A model generated the notes under the pieces. It was not told the DNA's origin and made no database searches. It saw nothing but the letters and a program-made list of their open reading frames with translations. DNA of 64,000 bases from Ensifer adhaerens (GTDB lineage: Bacteria; Pseudomonadota; Alphaproteobacteria; Rhizobiales; Rhizobiaceae): the NCBI RefSeq assembly GCF_002007205.1, contig NZ_LAZS01000005.1, positions 682,001 to 746,000 of the forward strand, read 5' to 3'. This document shows positions 37,948-47,916 of the stretch, piece by piece. The stretch's first letter is position 1; each line of letters opens with the position of its first letter. The position numbers were made by a program, and so were the translations under genes.

Positions 37948-38976
37948 ATGACCTGGCTACCGGCGGAAAACCGCTACGACACCATGAAGTATAACCGCCT
38001 CGGCCGTTCCGGCCTGAAGCTGCCGGCGATCTCGCTGGGGCTCTGGCACAATTTCGGCGGCGATACCCCGCACGACCGCAAGGTCGACATGTGCCGCACC
38101 GCCTTCGATCTCGGCATCACCCATTTCGATCTCGCCAACAATTACGGCCCGCCTCCGGGCTCGGCCGAGACCGCTTTCGGCGAAATCATGCGCACGGACT
38201 TCGCGCACCTGCGCGACGAGCTGATCATCTCGTCCAAGGCCGGCTACGACATGTGGGCCGGTCCCTATGGCGAGTGGGGCAGCCGTAAATACATGATCGC
38301 GTCCTGCGACCAGAGCCTGAAGCGCATGGGCCTCGACTATGTCGACATCTTCTATTCACACCGCTTCGATCCGGAGACGCCGCTCGAAGAGACCTGCGGC
38401 GCGCTCGACCATATCGTGCGTTCGGGCCGGGCGCTCTATGTCGGCATCTCCTCCTACAATTCGCAGCGCACCCGCGAGGCGGCCGCGATTCTGAAGGATC
38501 TCGGCACCCCGTGCTTGATCCACCAGCCGAGCTATTCGATGCTCAACCGCTGGATCGAGGACGACGGCCTGATCCACACCCTCGAAGACCTCGGCATCGG
38601 CTCGATCGTCTTCTCGCCGCTTGCCCAGGGCATGCTGACGACGAAGTATCTTGGCGGCATCCCGTCCGACAGCCGTGCGGCGCAGAACCACTTCCTGAAG
38701 AAGGACTTCATTCGTCCGGAGATCATCGACAACATCCGCAAGCTGAACGGCATCGCGGAAAAGCGCGGCCAGACGCTGGCGCAGATGGCGCTTGCCTGGG
38801 TGCTGCGCAACGGCCGCATCACCTCGGCGCTGATCGGCGCCAGCCGCTCGGAACAGATCGTCGATTGCGTCAAGGCGCTCGAAAACGACACGTTCACCGC
38901 GGAAGAATTGGCCGAGATCGATCTTTATGCGCGCGAGGCGGACATCAACCTCTGGGCCAAGTCGGCCGAACTCTGA
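37948..38976 (+). CDS. Aldo/keto reductase (YghZ/glyceraldehyde-3-phosphate reductase-like)
   Basis: NADPH-dependent reductase of 342 residues. The catalytic tetrad Asp61, Tyr66, Lys97, His138 lies in FDLANNYGPP, SSKAGYD and FYSHRFD. The N-terminus (YNRLGRSGLKLPAISLGLWHNFG) and the insertion around GPYGEWGSRKY are typical of YghZ-type enzymes that reduce L-glyceraldehyde 3-phosphate or methylglyoxal. ATG 37948 has GCGGAGGA upstream. A 128-bp gap separates it from the Gfo/Idh gene, but it is probably co-transcribed. Confidence 0.87.
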   Translation: MTWLPAENRYDTMKYNRLGRSGLKLPAISLGLWHNFGGDTPHDRKVDMCRTAFDLGITHFDLANNYGPPPGSAETAFGEIMRTDFAHLRDELIISSKAGYDMWAGPYGEWGSRKYMIASCDQSLKRMGLDYVDIFYSHRFDPETPLEETCGALDHIVRSGRALYVGISSYNSQRTREAAAILKDLGTPCLIHQPSYSMLNRWIEDDGLIHTLEDLGIGSIVFSPLAQGMLTTKYLGGIPSDSRAAQNHFLKKDFIRPEIIDNIRKLNGIAEKRGQTLAQMALAWVLRNGRITSALIGASRSEQIVDCVKALENDTFTAEELAEIDLYAREADINLWAKSAEL

Positions 38977-39055
38977 TTTCGACCGAAAATATTGATTTGC
39001 CTGCATTTTAGGCAAAGCACATCGCTTTCCGGCGTATTAGACAAAAGTCGAATAA

Positions 39056-40360
<1,305 letters not shown>

Positions 40361-40385
40361 GCCCCAGCCTGTTTCAGACGATCAA

Positions 40386-40424
40386 GGGCCGCTCGCAACT
40401 CGGGTTGCGGGCGGCTTTTTCGTT
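40386..40424 (+). terminator. Rho-independent terminator after dctP
   Basis: GCCGCTCGCAAC / GGTTGCGGGCGGC hairpin with a TCG loop, followed by TTTTTCG. Confidence 0.8.
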
Positions 40425-40510
40425 TCAGCAACGGCCGCGTGTACGCCAGGCACGGCGATTTCGGTATTTCGTGGTAGTGTGTGACCTTCAATTTGCGAGG
40501 AGAAGCTGCA

Positions 40511-40924
40511 ATGCCAAGCGAAGGCCAATCGGTCGTGCTCGGCCCCGACGAGGGGCGCCGCTACGACATGGGCGCCATCCAAGCGGTGTTCAAAGCCGAT
40601 GGAGCGGAGACCGCGGGTCGCTTTTCGATCTCGGAATGGTGGCTCGATGCCAGGCACGAGGGGCCGGGCGCCCACAAGCACGACGACAATGACGAGATCT
40701 TCTATGTGATCGAGGGTACCGCCAGCGTGCTCGTCGGCGATATCTGGCACCAGAAGCCGAAGGGCTCGCTGTTCGTCATCCCGCGCGGGACGATGCATGA
40801 TTTCCGCAATGAGAGCACCGCGCGCATGGGTCTGCTCAACGTCTATGTCGGCGGGCCGTTCGAGGAGGCGATGCCGATGATCGTCGACTGGTATCGCGAC
40901 AATCCCGCCAAGCGGCTGGAGTGA
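40511..40924 (+). CDS. Cupin-domain protein
   Basis: Single-domain cupin of 137 residues. Metal-binding residues are suggested by GAHKHDDNDEIFYVIEG (motif 1) and PRGTMHDFRN (motif 2). ATG 40511 has GAGGAGAAGCTGC upstream. It lies between the TRAP receptor and the TRAP membrane genes, but a terminator separates it from dctP, so linkage is uncertain. The enzymatic role is unknown. Confidence 0.78.
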   Translation: MPSEGQSVVLGPDEGRRYDMGAIQAVFKADGAETAGRFSISEWWLDARHEGPGAHKHDDNDEIFYVIEGTASVLVGDIWHQKPKGSLFVIPRGTMHDFRNESTARMGLLNVYVGGPFEEAMPMIVDWYRDNPAKRLE

Positions 40925-40997
40925 GCGGGTGCGTTTGGTATGGTTGGTCTGAGATTGCTGACAGACCACGACGATGGCTTGTGGCGATATGCGTGCC

Positions 40998-41122
40998 CCG
41001 TCCTCGTTCATCCTCGCCCTTGTGGCGGGGAGCGATCCGACGTCCGTCGGATCGAAAGACTCTTTTCAGCCCAAGGACTTGGGCTGGCGAGATTCCTGTG
41101 ACACGCACAGGAATGAGGGAGA
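40998..41122. repeat. Multi-hairpin dispersed repeat (copy 1)
   Basis: Contains three hairpins in a row: GATCCGACGTCCGTCGGATC, CAGCCCAAGGACTTGGGCTG and CCTGTGACACGCACAGG. Its reverse complement matches 47706-47832 closely over about 125 bp. It occupies most of the gap between the cupin gene and dctM; no gene is seen there. Confidence 0.75.
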
Positions 41123-41176
41123 GTGTGGTTTGCGCTCAACCTCCTGCAGGCATCGGGTATCGTTGTCGGCAAACGA

Positions 41177-41208
41177 AAAGGGCGGCCTGTGGGCCGCCCT
41201 CTTTTTGT
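41177..41208. terminator. Bidirectional terminator at the end of dctM
   Basis: AGGGCGGCC-TGT-GGGCCGCCCT hairpin with TTTTT on the plus strand and CTTTTCG on the minus strand. It serves the minus-strand dctQM operon. Confidence 0.75.
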
Positions 41209-41224
41209 CCGTCTGCCGGCCGTC

Positions 41225-43048
41225 TTAATTGAACGACGGTGGCTGGCTGAGGTCGTTGGATGGGGCCGTCTGCGGTTGGGCACCCGGGTTGCCAAACGAC
41301 GGTGGCTGGCTGAGGTCGTTGGACGGTGCCGTCTGCGGCTGTGCGCCACCACCCTGGTCGGCCGGCTTCTGGTCGAGCGGGCTGCCACCTGGAAGCTGCA
41401 GGCCGCCGGGCAGGCCCAGACCGCCGCCGCCGGCGCCGAAGCCGGGCACCTCGATCTTGATGGTGTTCGGATCGACGGCGGTGCCCGTTCCCTTGTAGTG
41501 CATGACCATCTGCGGGAACATGATCGTCAGCGCCACCATCACGATCTGGATGCCGACGAAGGGCACCGCACCCCAGTAGATCTGGCCGGTCGTGACTGGC
41601 TGGATGTTCTTGCCGGTGATCTTGTCGAGATAGGGCACCTTGGCCGCGACCGAGCGCAGATAGAAGAGCGCGAAGCCGAAGGGCGGGTGCATGAAGCTCG
41701 TCTGCATGTTGATGCCGAGCAGCACGCCGAACCAGATGAGGTCGATGCCGAGCTTGTCGGCAGCTGGTGCAAGCAGCGGCACGATGATGAAGGCGAGCTC
41801 GAAGAAATCGAGGAAGAACGCCAGGAAGAAGACGAGCACGTTGACGGTAATGAGGAAGCCGGTTTCGCCGCCCGGCATCGCCGTCAGCAGATGTTCGACC
41901 CAGATGTGGCCGTTGACTCCGTAGAAGGTGAGCGAGAAGACGCGCGCACCGATCAGGATGAACAGCACGAAGGCGGAAAGCCTCGTTGTGGCCGTCAGTG
42001 CACCGCGCACCACGTCCATGGTGAGACGGCTCTTGGCGGCCGCCATGATCAAGGCGCCGACAGCACCCATGGCGCCGCCTTCTGTCGGCGTTGCGATGCC
42101 GAGGAAGATGGTGCCGAGCACGAGGAAGATCAGCGCCAGCGGCGGGATCAGCACGATGATGACCTGCTGGGCAAGCCTCGACATCGCATTGATCTTCAGG
42201 CCGCGGTCGAGCAGGGCGACGATATAGATGAAGGCGACGCCCACTGTGCCGCCGAGGATGTCGGCGTTCTCGCCCTGTGTCGGGTAGAGATAGACGTGGG
42301 CAGCATAGGCAATGCCGACTGCGACCGCGAGCGCGATGAACAGCGAGGTAACGCCGGAGCCAAGCGTGCGGGCTTCCAGCGGCAGGGCCGGCATGGAGTC
42401 ACGCTTCAGGATCGTCATGATCAGGATGTAGACCATGTACAGCCCGGTCAGCACGAGGCCCGGGATCAGGGCGCCGGCATACATGTCGCCGACCGAACGG
42501 CCGAGCTGGTCGGCAAGAACGATGAGCACGAGTGACGGCGGGATGATCTGGGCGAGCGTGCCGGAAGCCGCGATAACGCCCGAGGCGACCTTCCGGTCAT
42601 AGCCGTAGCGCAGCATGATCGGCAGCGAGATGAGACCCATGGCGATGACCGAGGCGGCAACGACGCCTGTCGTGGCTGCAAGCAGCGCGCCGACGAAGAT
42701 GACCGCATAGGCAAGACCGCCGCGGATCGGGCCGAAGAGCTGGCCGATGGTGTCGAGCAGGTCTTCCGCCATGCCCGATTTCTCAAGCACGATCCCCATG
42801 AAGGTAAAGAAGGGGATGGCGAGCAAAGTGTCGTTCGACATCACCCCCCAGAACCGGTCAGGCAGAGCGTTGAGCAACGGCCAGGAGAGATTGATCGAAT
42901 CCGACAACGGCGCGAGTTCGACGCCGATGATGAAGAACAGCAGGCCGTTGGCGGCAAGCGAGAAGGCGACCGGGTATCCCAAAAGCAGGAACACGATCAG
43001 CGACGCGAACATGATCGGCGCCAGGTTTTCAGCAATGAATTCGATCAT
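41225..43048 (-). CDS. dctM: TRAP transporter large permease with repeat-bearing C-terminal tail
   Basis: Inner-membrane large subunit, 607 residues, about 12-14 helices, longer than typical DctM (about 430). Conserved parts include LLAIPFFTFMGIVLEKSG, GVVAASVIAMGLISLPIML, IIPPSLVLIVLADQLGRSVGDMY and FMHPPFGFALFYLRS. The last 70 or so residues form a Gly/Pro/Gln-rich tail with two copies of a 21-residue unit (core AQPQTAPSNDLSQPPSF), encoded by a 63-bp tandem repeat. The start overlaps the dctQ stop by 4 bp. The probable substrate is a 2-oxo acid, from the TakP-like receptor. Confidence 0.9.
   Translation of the reverse strand: MIEFIAENLAPIMFASLIVFLLLGYPVAFSLAANGLLFFIIGVELAPLSDSINLSWPLLNALPDRFWGVMSNDTLLAIPFFTFMGIVLEKSGMAEDLLDTIGQLFGPIRGGLAYAVIFVGALLAATTGVVAASVIAMGLISLPIMLRYGYDRKVASGVIAASGTLAQIIPPSLVLIVLADQLGRSVGDMYAGALIPGLVLTGLYMVYILIMTILKRDSMPALPLEARTLGSGVTSLFIALAVAVGIAYAAHVYLYPTQGENADILGGTVGVAFIYIVALLDRGLKINAMSRLAQQVIIVLIPPLALIFLVLGTIFLGIATPTEGGAMGAVGALIMAAAKSRLTMDVVRGALTATTRLSAFVLFILIGARVFSLTFYGVNGHIWVEHLLTAMPGGETGFLITVNVLVFFLAFFLDFFELAFIIVPLLAPAADKLGIDLIWFGVLLGINMQTSFMHPPFGFALFYLRSVAAKVPYLDKITGKNIQPVTTGQIYWGAVPFVGIQIVMVALTIMFPQMVMHYKGTGTAVDPNTIKIEVPGFGAGGGGLGLPGGLQLPGGSPLDQKPADQGGGAQPQTAPSNDLSQPPSFGNPGAQPQTAPSNDLSQPPSFN
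41232..41357. repeat. 63-bp tandem repeat inside dctM
   Basis: AACGACGGTGGCTGGCTGAG occurs at 41232 and again at 41295, a 63-bp period, with a few substitutions between copies. It encodes the in-frame C-terminal peptide repeat of DctM. Confidence 0.85.
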
Positions 43049-43620
43049 GGACGGGTCTCCGGAGACACGACATCGTCAAGCGGCGCATGGGTCGGCACAT
43101 AGGGTGTCGGGTCTTCCATGTTTCCGGTCATGATCGCGATTTTCTTGATGATCTCCGACACGCCCTGGAAGGCCAGCAGCAGGAAGCCGAAGAGCAGGAT
43201 GGCCTTGGCCGGCCAGATGATCAGGCCGCCGGCCGACGATGAAACCTCGCCCGAGACGTAGGACATCTTCACGTAGGGGAAGAGGTAGTAGAGCACGAGC
43301 AGAACGAAGGGCATCAGGAACAGCAGGTGGCCCAGGAGGTCGATCCAGTGCTGCACGCGGCGCGAGAACTGGCCATAGACCACGTCGATGCGGATATGCT
43401 CGTTCTGGCTCAGCGTATAGGCGGCCGCAAACATGAAGGCGGCACCGAACAGGTACCACTGCGCCTCGAGCCAGGCATTCGACGACATGTTGAAGATTTT
43501 CCGGATCACGGCATTGCCGGCGCTGACGAGCACGGCAGCCAGGATGAACCAGGAAACGCTCTTTCCGATGAATTCCGTGATCGTGTCTATAAGTCGGCTG
43601 AAGCCGAGCAAAGCTCTCAT
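43045..43620 (-). CDS. dctQ: TRAP transporter small permease
   Basis: Four-helix DctQ-type subunit, 191 residues. The NMSSNAWLEAQWYLFGAAFMFAAAYTLSQNEHIRIDVVY segment is the conserved core of the larger DctQ subgroup. ATG 43620 has GGGAGGAAATCG upstream, which discards a long in-frame extension through 44622. It is co-translated with dctM. Confidence 0.9.
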   Translation of the reverse strand: MRALLGFSRLIDTITEFIGKSVSWFILAAVLVSAGNAVIRKIFNMSSNAWLEAQWYLFGAAFMFAAAYTLSQNEHIRIDVVYGQFSRRVQHWIDLLGHLLFLMPFVLLVLYYLFPYVKMSYVSGEVSSSAGGLIIWPAKAILLFGFLLLAFQGVSEIIKKIAIMTGNMEDPTPYVPTHAPLDDVVSPETRP

Positions 43621-43965
43621 CGATTTCCTCCCCGCGATGGCTTTTATGGTTCTTGTGCCAAGCACAGCCAGAGTGCCGATTTCAAGCGCGCGTTCAAGTC
43701 CGGGCCGCGATTTTCCCGTGTAGTTCGGCCGCCTCCGACTAAAGTAGAATGAGGTGTTCCGGCGCTCTGCCCATTGTTTGTGCAATCCGGTTACAGATGG
43801 CGAGGCACGGCGATCGTCCGCCGCCTTAAGGTGCAGATCGCCGGCCGAATCGATGTGGAAAGCGGGTCGCAAACAGTCCGATGTGTGAATGACTGTAACG
43901 TTGCGGTCTTGAATTTGTATGATTTTTAAGGTCGGATGGCGCCGCCAAGGGAGGACGCCTGAACC
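43621..43965. promoter_or_regulatory. Divergent promoter region of dctQM and the GH43 gene
   Basis: 345 bp with no supported gene. It contains GTAACGTTGC at 43895-43904 (within ACTGTAACGTTGCGG), similar to the GTAACG palindromes of the mannoside operon, about 60 bp before the GH43 start. Confidence 0.5.
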
Positions 43966-45594
43966 ATGACCACCATGATCCGCAACCCCATTCTGCCGGG
44001 CTTCAATCCGGACCCGTCGATCTGCCGCGTCGGCGACGACTATTACATCGCGACCTCCACCTTCGAATGGTATCCGGGCGTGCAGATCCACCATTCGCGG
44101 GATCTGGTGAACTGGAAACTGGTGCGTCGTCCGCTGGAGCGGGCCAGCCAGCTCGACATGCGCGGCAACCCGGATAGCTGCGGCGTCTGGGCGCCGTGCC
44201 TCTCCTATGATGATGGGCTGTTCTGGCTTGTTTATACCGACGTCAAGCGTTTCGACGGCAACTTCAAGGACGCGCACAATTACATCGTGACGGCGGAAGC
44301 GATCGAGGCGACCTGGTCGGATCCGGTCTACGTCAATTCCTCCGGCTTCGACCCTTCGCTGTTTCACGATGACGATGGCCGCAAGTGGTTCCTCAACATG
44401 CAGTGGAACCACCGCAGCGAAAGCTTCGGCGGTTCGCCCAAGCATCCCGCCTTTGACGGCATCCTGCTGCAGGAATGGGACGAGCGGACGCGGAGGCTCG
44501 TCGGCCCGGTGAAGAACATTTTTGCCGGCTCGCCGCTCGGTCTCGTCGAGGGCCCGCATCTCTTCAAAAAGAACGGCTGGTATTACCTGACGACTGCGGA
44601 AGGCGGCACCGGATACGACCATGCGGTGACGATGGCGCGCTCACGCGCGATCGACGGCCCCTATGAGATGCATCCGGATATCTATCTGATCACGTCGAAG
44701 GACCACCCCGAAGAGCCGTTGCAGCGCGCGGGCCACGGCCAATATGTCGAAACGCCTGATGGTCAGGCCTATCACACCCATCTGACCGGCCGGCCGCTGG
44801 CGCCTCAGCGCCGCTGTACGCTCGGCCGCGAGACGGCGCTGCAGAAATGCGTCTGGCGCGAGGATGGCTGGCTCTATCTGGAGAATGGCGGGCCGATGCC
44901 GGACGTGCTGGTGCCGGCGCCGGAACCAGTGGAGCGGCGCGCTGAGCCGTCCGTAGTGGAGACGGATTTCGATAACGCTGCGCTGCCGGCGGAGTTCCAG
45001 TGGCTGCGTACCCCTCAGCCGGAGCGGATTTTCTCGCTCGAGTGGCGACCGGGCCACCTCAGACTGTTCGGCAGGGAGAGCATCGGCAGCTGGTTCGAGC
45101 AGGCGCTGGTGGCACGAAGGCAGGAGCACCATTCCTTCCGTGCTGAAACGACGGTCGAAATTTCGGCTGATACCTACCAGCAGGTGGCGGGGCTGACGCA
45201 CTACTATAATCGCCACAAATTCCATGCGCTCGGCGTCACCTGGCACGAAACGCTGGGCCGGGCGCTGACGATCCTTTCATGCCCCGGCGATTTTCCGCAC
45301 GGCCGGCTGCAGTTCCCCGTCGGCAGCGGCATCGCCGTTCCCGATGGTCCGATCGACCTTGCCATGGAAGTTCGCGACAACGACCTGCAGTTCTTCTGGC
45401 GGACGACGGGAGGCGGAGATTGGTTGCCGATCGGCCCGGTCCTCGATGCCGGCGTCGTCTCGGACGAGGGCGGTCGCGGCGAGCATGGCTCCTTCACCGG
45501 CGCCTTCGCCGGCATGTTTGCCTTCGACACATCGGGCGCGGGCAGGGCTGCCGACTTCGACCGTTTCCGCTACGTCAGCCTTGCTGCAGGTTGA
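43966..45594 (+). CDS. Glycoside hydrolase family 43 beta-xylosidase-like enzyme
   Basis: Cytoplasmic inverting glycosidase of 542 residues. A five-blade propeller has base Asp16 (FNPDPSIC), pKa-tuning Asp129 (SGFDPSLF) and acid Glu195 (GLVEGPHLF), followed by a C-terminal beta-sandwich (about 330-540). Length and NPILPGFNPDPSICRVGDDYYIA match bacterial beta-1,4-xylosidases; arabinofuranosidase activity is also possible. An ATG at 43975 is an alternative start. It is divergent from dctQM with no transporter of its own next to it. Confidence 0.9.
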   Translation: MTTMIRNPILPGFNPDPSICRVGDDYYIATSTFEWYPGVQIHHSRDLVNWKLVRRPLERASQLDMRGNPDSCGVWAPCLSYDDGLFWLVYTDVKRFDGNFKDAHNYIVTAEAIEATWSDPVYVNSSGFDPSLFHDDDGRKWFLNMQWNHRSESFGGSPKHPAFDGILLQEWDERTRRLVGPVKNIFAGSPLGLVEGPHLFKKNGWYYLTTAEGGTGYDHAVTMARSRAIDGPYEMHPDIYLITSKDHPEEPLQRAGHGQYVETPDGQAYHTHLTGRPLAPQRRCTLGRETALQKCVWREDGWLYLENGGPMPDVLVPAPEPVERRAEPSVVETDFDNAALPAEFQWLRTPQPERIFSLEWRPGHLRLFGRESIGSWFEQALVARRQEHHSFRAETTVEISADTYQQVAGLTHYYNRHKFHALGVTWHETLGRALTILSCPGDFPHGRLQFPVGSGIAVPDGPIDLAMEVRDNDLQFFWRTTGGGDWLPIGPVLDAGVVSDEGGRGEHGSFTGAFAGMFAFDTSGAGRAADFDRFRYVSLAAG

Positions 45595-45632
45595 TCCGTG
45601 AACATTAGGAATGCAAAATAAGTGATGGATAT

Positions 45633-45650
45633 CATTACGCATTTGTAATG
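45633..45650. promoter_or_regulatory. CATTAC-N6-GTAATG dyad upstream of the RcnB-like gene
   Basis: Perfect 6-bp inverted repeat with a 6-bp spacer, 69 bp before the start at 45719. Possible operator; the protein that binds it is unknown. Confidence 0.35.
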
Positions 45651-45718
45651 TAGCGTTTCATATTCGGTTCAGGAAGCGGGGACTAGTTTTCGGGTGCAGA
45701 CAACGAAAGGACACCCGA

Positions 45719-46120
45719 ATGAAACGTCTCCTGATCGCGCTCGTCGCCAGCTCGGTTCTGATCACGCCGGTCGCAGCCCTTGCCCAGCCGGCAGGATCCT
45801 TCGAGGTGGCGCAGAACTATGATCGTTCGCGTCGACCCGTCGATCGCGATTACGATCGTCACATCGATCGCCGCGTGGATCGCCACGTCGACAAGCACGT
45901 CACCATCGAGAAGCGGGTGATCGTCAAGAAGAAGGAACGCTGGGCGCGCGGCCATCGCCTGTCGCCGGCCGAGCGTCGCCACATGGCGCAGGTGCGCGAC
46001 TACCGTTACTACCGACTGCGTCCGCCGCCGCGCGGCCAGCAGTGGGTCCGGTCCGGCAACGATTTCCTGCTGATCAGCCTTGCAACCGGCGTCATCGTCG
46101 GCCTGGCGGCAGCACGCTGA
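45719..46120 (+). CDS. RcnB-like periplasmic protein
   Basis: Exported protein of 133 residues. The signal peptide ends AALAQP near 23. The middle section is rich in Arg/Asp/His (DRHIDRRVDRHVDKHV), then comes an RcnB-type end (YRYYRLRPPPRGQQWVRSGNDFLLISLATGVIVGL). RcnB relatives take part in metal homeostasis, and the His-rich stretch fits metal binding; the neighbouring genes are for zinc. A strong terminator follows. Confidence 0.75.
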   Translation: MKRLLIALVASSVLITPVAALAQPAGSFEVAQNYDRSRRPVDRDYDRHIDRRVDRHVDKHVTIEKRVIVKKKERWARGHRLSPAERRHMAQVRDYRYYRLRPPPRGQQWVRSGNDFLLISLATGVIVGLAAAR

Positions 46121-46138
46121 TAAGGCGCTCTGGGTTCA

Positions 46139-46177
46139 GCGAAGGGGCGGCGTTTTCACGCTGCCCCTTCGCCTTTT
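46139..46177 (+). terminator. Terminator after the RcnB-like gene
   Basis: GCGAAGGGGCGGCG / CGCTGCCCCTTCGC stem with a TTTTCA loop, followed by CTTTTCGG. It probably also stops the minus-strand GTPase transcript. Confidence 0.75.
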
Positions 46178-46368
46178 CGGTGACCGGCGCGTGGGTTTTG
46201 CCGGTCGCCAAACAGCAGAATTTCGATAGCGCCTGCCTCCTGCCACTCGTCCTCACCTGCAGGTTCATCCCCCAGAAACGGATCGAACATCGGCACCGGC
46301 CGCCCGGCGGCATTGAGCGCCATGCAGATGTAGCGCGGTCGGCGCGGAACGTGCGCGGTGTCTGCCAT
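46156..46368 (-). CDS. Small hypothetical protein coupled to the COG0523 GTPase
   Basis: Frame of 70 residues starting [20 protein letters not shown] and containing PMFDPFLGDEPAGEDEW. Its ATG shares a base with the GTPase stop (TGATG), which indicates translational coupling. The stop lies in the terminator hairpin. No family is recognised. Start geometry supports a real gene, although the C-terminal residues are partly dictated by the hairpin. Confidence 0.45.
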   Translation of the reverse strand: MADTAHVPRRPRYICMALNAAGRPVPMFDPFLGDEPAGEDEWQEAGAIEILLFGDRQNPRAGHRKGEGAA

Positions 46369-47570
46369 CAGGCAGCCCGCGGCGACCAGTTGGCGAAGGG
46401 ATCGGCGAGATCGCGCCAACGTTCCGGACGGAAGACGTCGTCGGCGATCAGGCAAGCGTCGAGTTCGGCGCGAAGCTCGGCCTCGTCCATCGGATCGGCA
46501 CCGATGAAGACGATCTCTTGTCGCCGGTCTCCCCAGACCGGATCGATGTAGCGGCCAACAGCGGCGAGAAAGCCTGGTTCGCGTGGCCACTGTTCCTGCG
46601 GCACCGCTGACCACCAGAGGCCCATCTTGCCGGTCCTGACGAGCGGGCCGGCCTGGCTGATCTCGCCGACATAATGCGGGCGGGTGGCGAGCCAGAAGAA
46701 GCCCTTGGCGCGCAGCACGCCCGGCCAGGAGCGATTGAGAAAGGCTTGAAAGCGCATGGGATCGAGCGGACGGCGGGCGCGGTAGACGAAGGAGCGGATG
46801 CCGTATTCCTCGGTCTCCGGGATATGGTCCTTGAAGCCGTGCAATTCCTTGTACCAGAGCGGATGTTCTTCGGCCCTGGCAAGATCGAAGCGTCCGGTTC
46901 CAAGCACCTCCGTGAGTTTGACCCTGCCGAAATCGGTTTCGATCAGCTGCGCATCGGGATTGAGCCCGACGACGATCTTGCGCGCGGCATCCACCTGCTC
47001 GGGCGTGGCGGTTCCCACCTTGTTGAGGACAACGACATCGGCGAATTCGATCTGTTCGACGAGAAGATCGACCAGCGTGCGCGTGTCGCCTTCGCCCGCC
47101 GTCTCGCCGCGGTCGGCGAGGAAATCGAGCGAAGAATAGTCGGCCAAAAGATTTGCCGCATCGACCACCGTCACCATCGTGTCGAGGCGCGCGACGTCGG
47201 CCAGGCTTTCGCCATCCTCGTCGCGAAAGTCGAAGGTGGTGGCGACGGGAAGGGGCTCGGATATGCCGCTCGATTCGATCAGCAGATAGTCGAAGCGGTT
47301 CTGTTCTGCGAGGTTGCGCACCTCCTTCAGGAGGTCGTCGCGCAGCGTGCAACAGATGCAGCCGTTGGTCATTTCCACCAGTTGCTCTTCGGTACGCGAC
47401 AGACCGGCGCCGCCGTCACGCACCAATGCCGCGTCGATGTTGACCTCGCTCATGTCGTTGACGATGACGGCAACGCGCAGACCGTCGCGGTTGGAAAGCA
47501 CGTGGTTGAGCAGCGTTGTCTTGCCGGCGCCAAGGAAGCCGGAGAGAACGGTGACGGGAAGCTTTTCCAT
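46368..47570 (-). CDS. COG0523/CobW-type GTPase, probable zinc metallochaperone
   Basis: G3E-family GTPase of 400 residues. Walker [12 protein letters not shown] is at 11-21, the metal motif C71-I-C-C74 sits in [12 protein letters not shown], and guanine recognition is VVLNKVG. The CobW C-terminal domain (about 270-380) includes [13 protein letters not shown] Zur-box-like site just upstream and the znu/zur genes beside it point to the zinc-starvation subgroup (ZigA/YeiR-like) rather than cobalamin synthesis. ATG 47570 replaces a longer in-frame start. Confidence 0.88.
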   Translation of the reverse strand: MEKLPVTVLSGFLGAGKTTLLNHVLSNRDGLRVAVIVNDMSEVNIDAALVRDGGAGLSRTEEQLVEMTNGCICCTLRDDLLKEVRNLAEQNRFDYLLIESSGISEPLPVATTFDFRDEDGESLADVARLDTMVTVVDAANLLADYSSLDFLADRGETAGEGDTRTLVDLLVEQIEFADVVVLNKVGTATPEQVDAARKIVVGLNPDAQLIETDFGRVKLTEVLGTGRFDLARAEEHPLWYKELHGFKDHIPETEEYGIRSFVYRARRPLDPMRFQAFLNRSWPGVLRAKGFFWLATRPHYVGEISQAGPLVRTGKMGLWWSAVPQEQWPREPGFLAAVGRYIDPVWGDRRQEIVFIGADPMDEAELRAELDACLIADDVFRPERWRDLADPFANWSPRAA

Positions 47571-47581
47571 CGATTGTTTCC

Positions 47582-47600
47582 TGTATGTTATATCGTTACA
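47582..47600. promoter_or_regulatory. Zur-box-like site upstream of the COG0523 gene
   Basis: TGTATGTTATATCGTTACA, imperfectly palindromic (GTTAT-ATC-GTTAC), 12 bp before the GTPase start. It resembles the two better sites between znuA and znuC. Confidence 0.55.
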
Positions 47601-47705
47601 AGTACTTGCGAAAAAAATAGGCGGGCGCCGACGCTCGCCTCGCACTGCTGACAAAGCTGCTTCTGATTATGGCAGCGGCCGATGAAGGCCGGGTCAGCCA
47701 ACAAC

Positions 47706-47832
47706 ACCTCCGTCATTCCTGTGCTTGTCACAGGAATCCTGCTGGCCCAAGCTTTGGGCCGGAAGAGTCTTTTGACCCGACGGACGTCGGGTCGCTGGAT
47801 CCCCGCCACAAGGGAAGGGATGACGGAGCGCG
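47706..47832. repeat. Multi-hairpin dispersed repeat (copy 2)
   Basis: Inverted copy of the element at 40998-41122. Hairpins are ATTCCTGTGCTTGTCACAGG (7-base stem), GGCCCAAGCTTTGGGCC and CCCGACGGACGTCGGG. Sequence is conserved in the stems and most loops. Confidence 0.75.
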
Positions 47833-47916
47833 GGATAACAACCAGCATGCCATCTCAAGCTTTGGCAGCAGCGTGAGGCGGGCAGACGCCCGCCACCGTC
47901 GTCTTGGGAGGACGGG

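Larger units (their letters stand above)
47571..47916. other. Intergenic region: Zur-like site and dispersed repeat
   Basis: 346 bp upstream of the GTPase gene and downstream of znuA. It holds the Zur-like site and the multi-hairpin repeat listed separately, plus a GGCGGGC/GCCCGCC hairpin (47877-47894) just past the znuA stop. No gene is seen. Confidence 0.5.

Noticed and set aside
41123-42535. 470-codon plus-strand frame over dctM
   Set aside because: Antisense shadow of the TRAP permease; residues are mostly His/Asp/Arg-rich with no family match.
43621-44622. In-frame upstream extension of dctQ
   Set aside because: Covers the divergent promoter and the GH43 gene in antisense; a strong ribosome site sits right before ATG 43620.
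46371-47352. Upstream part of the long minus-strand frame ending at 46156
   Set aside because: Alternative reading frame of the GTPase gene; only the last 70 codons, starting at the TGATG overlap, are worth keeping.
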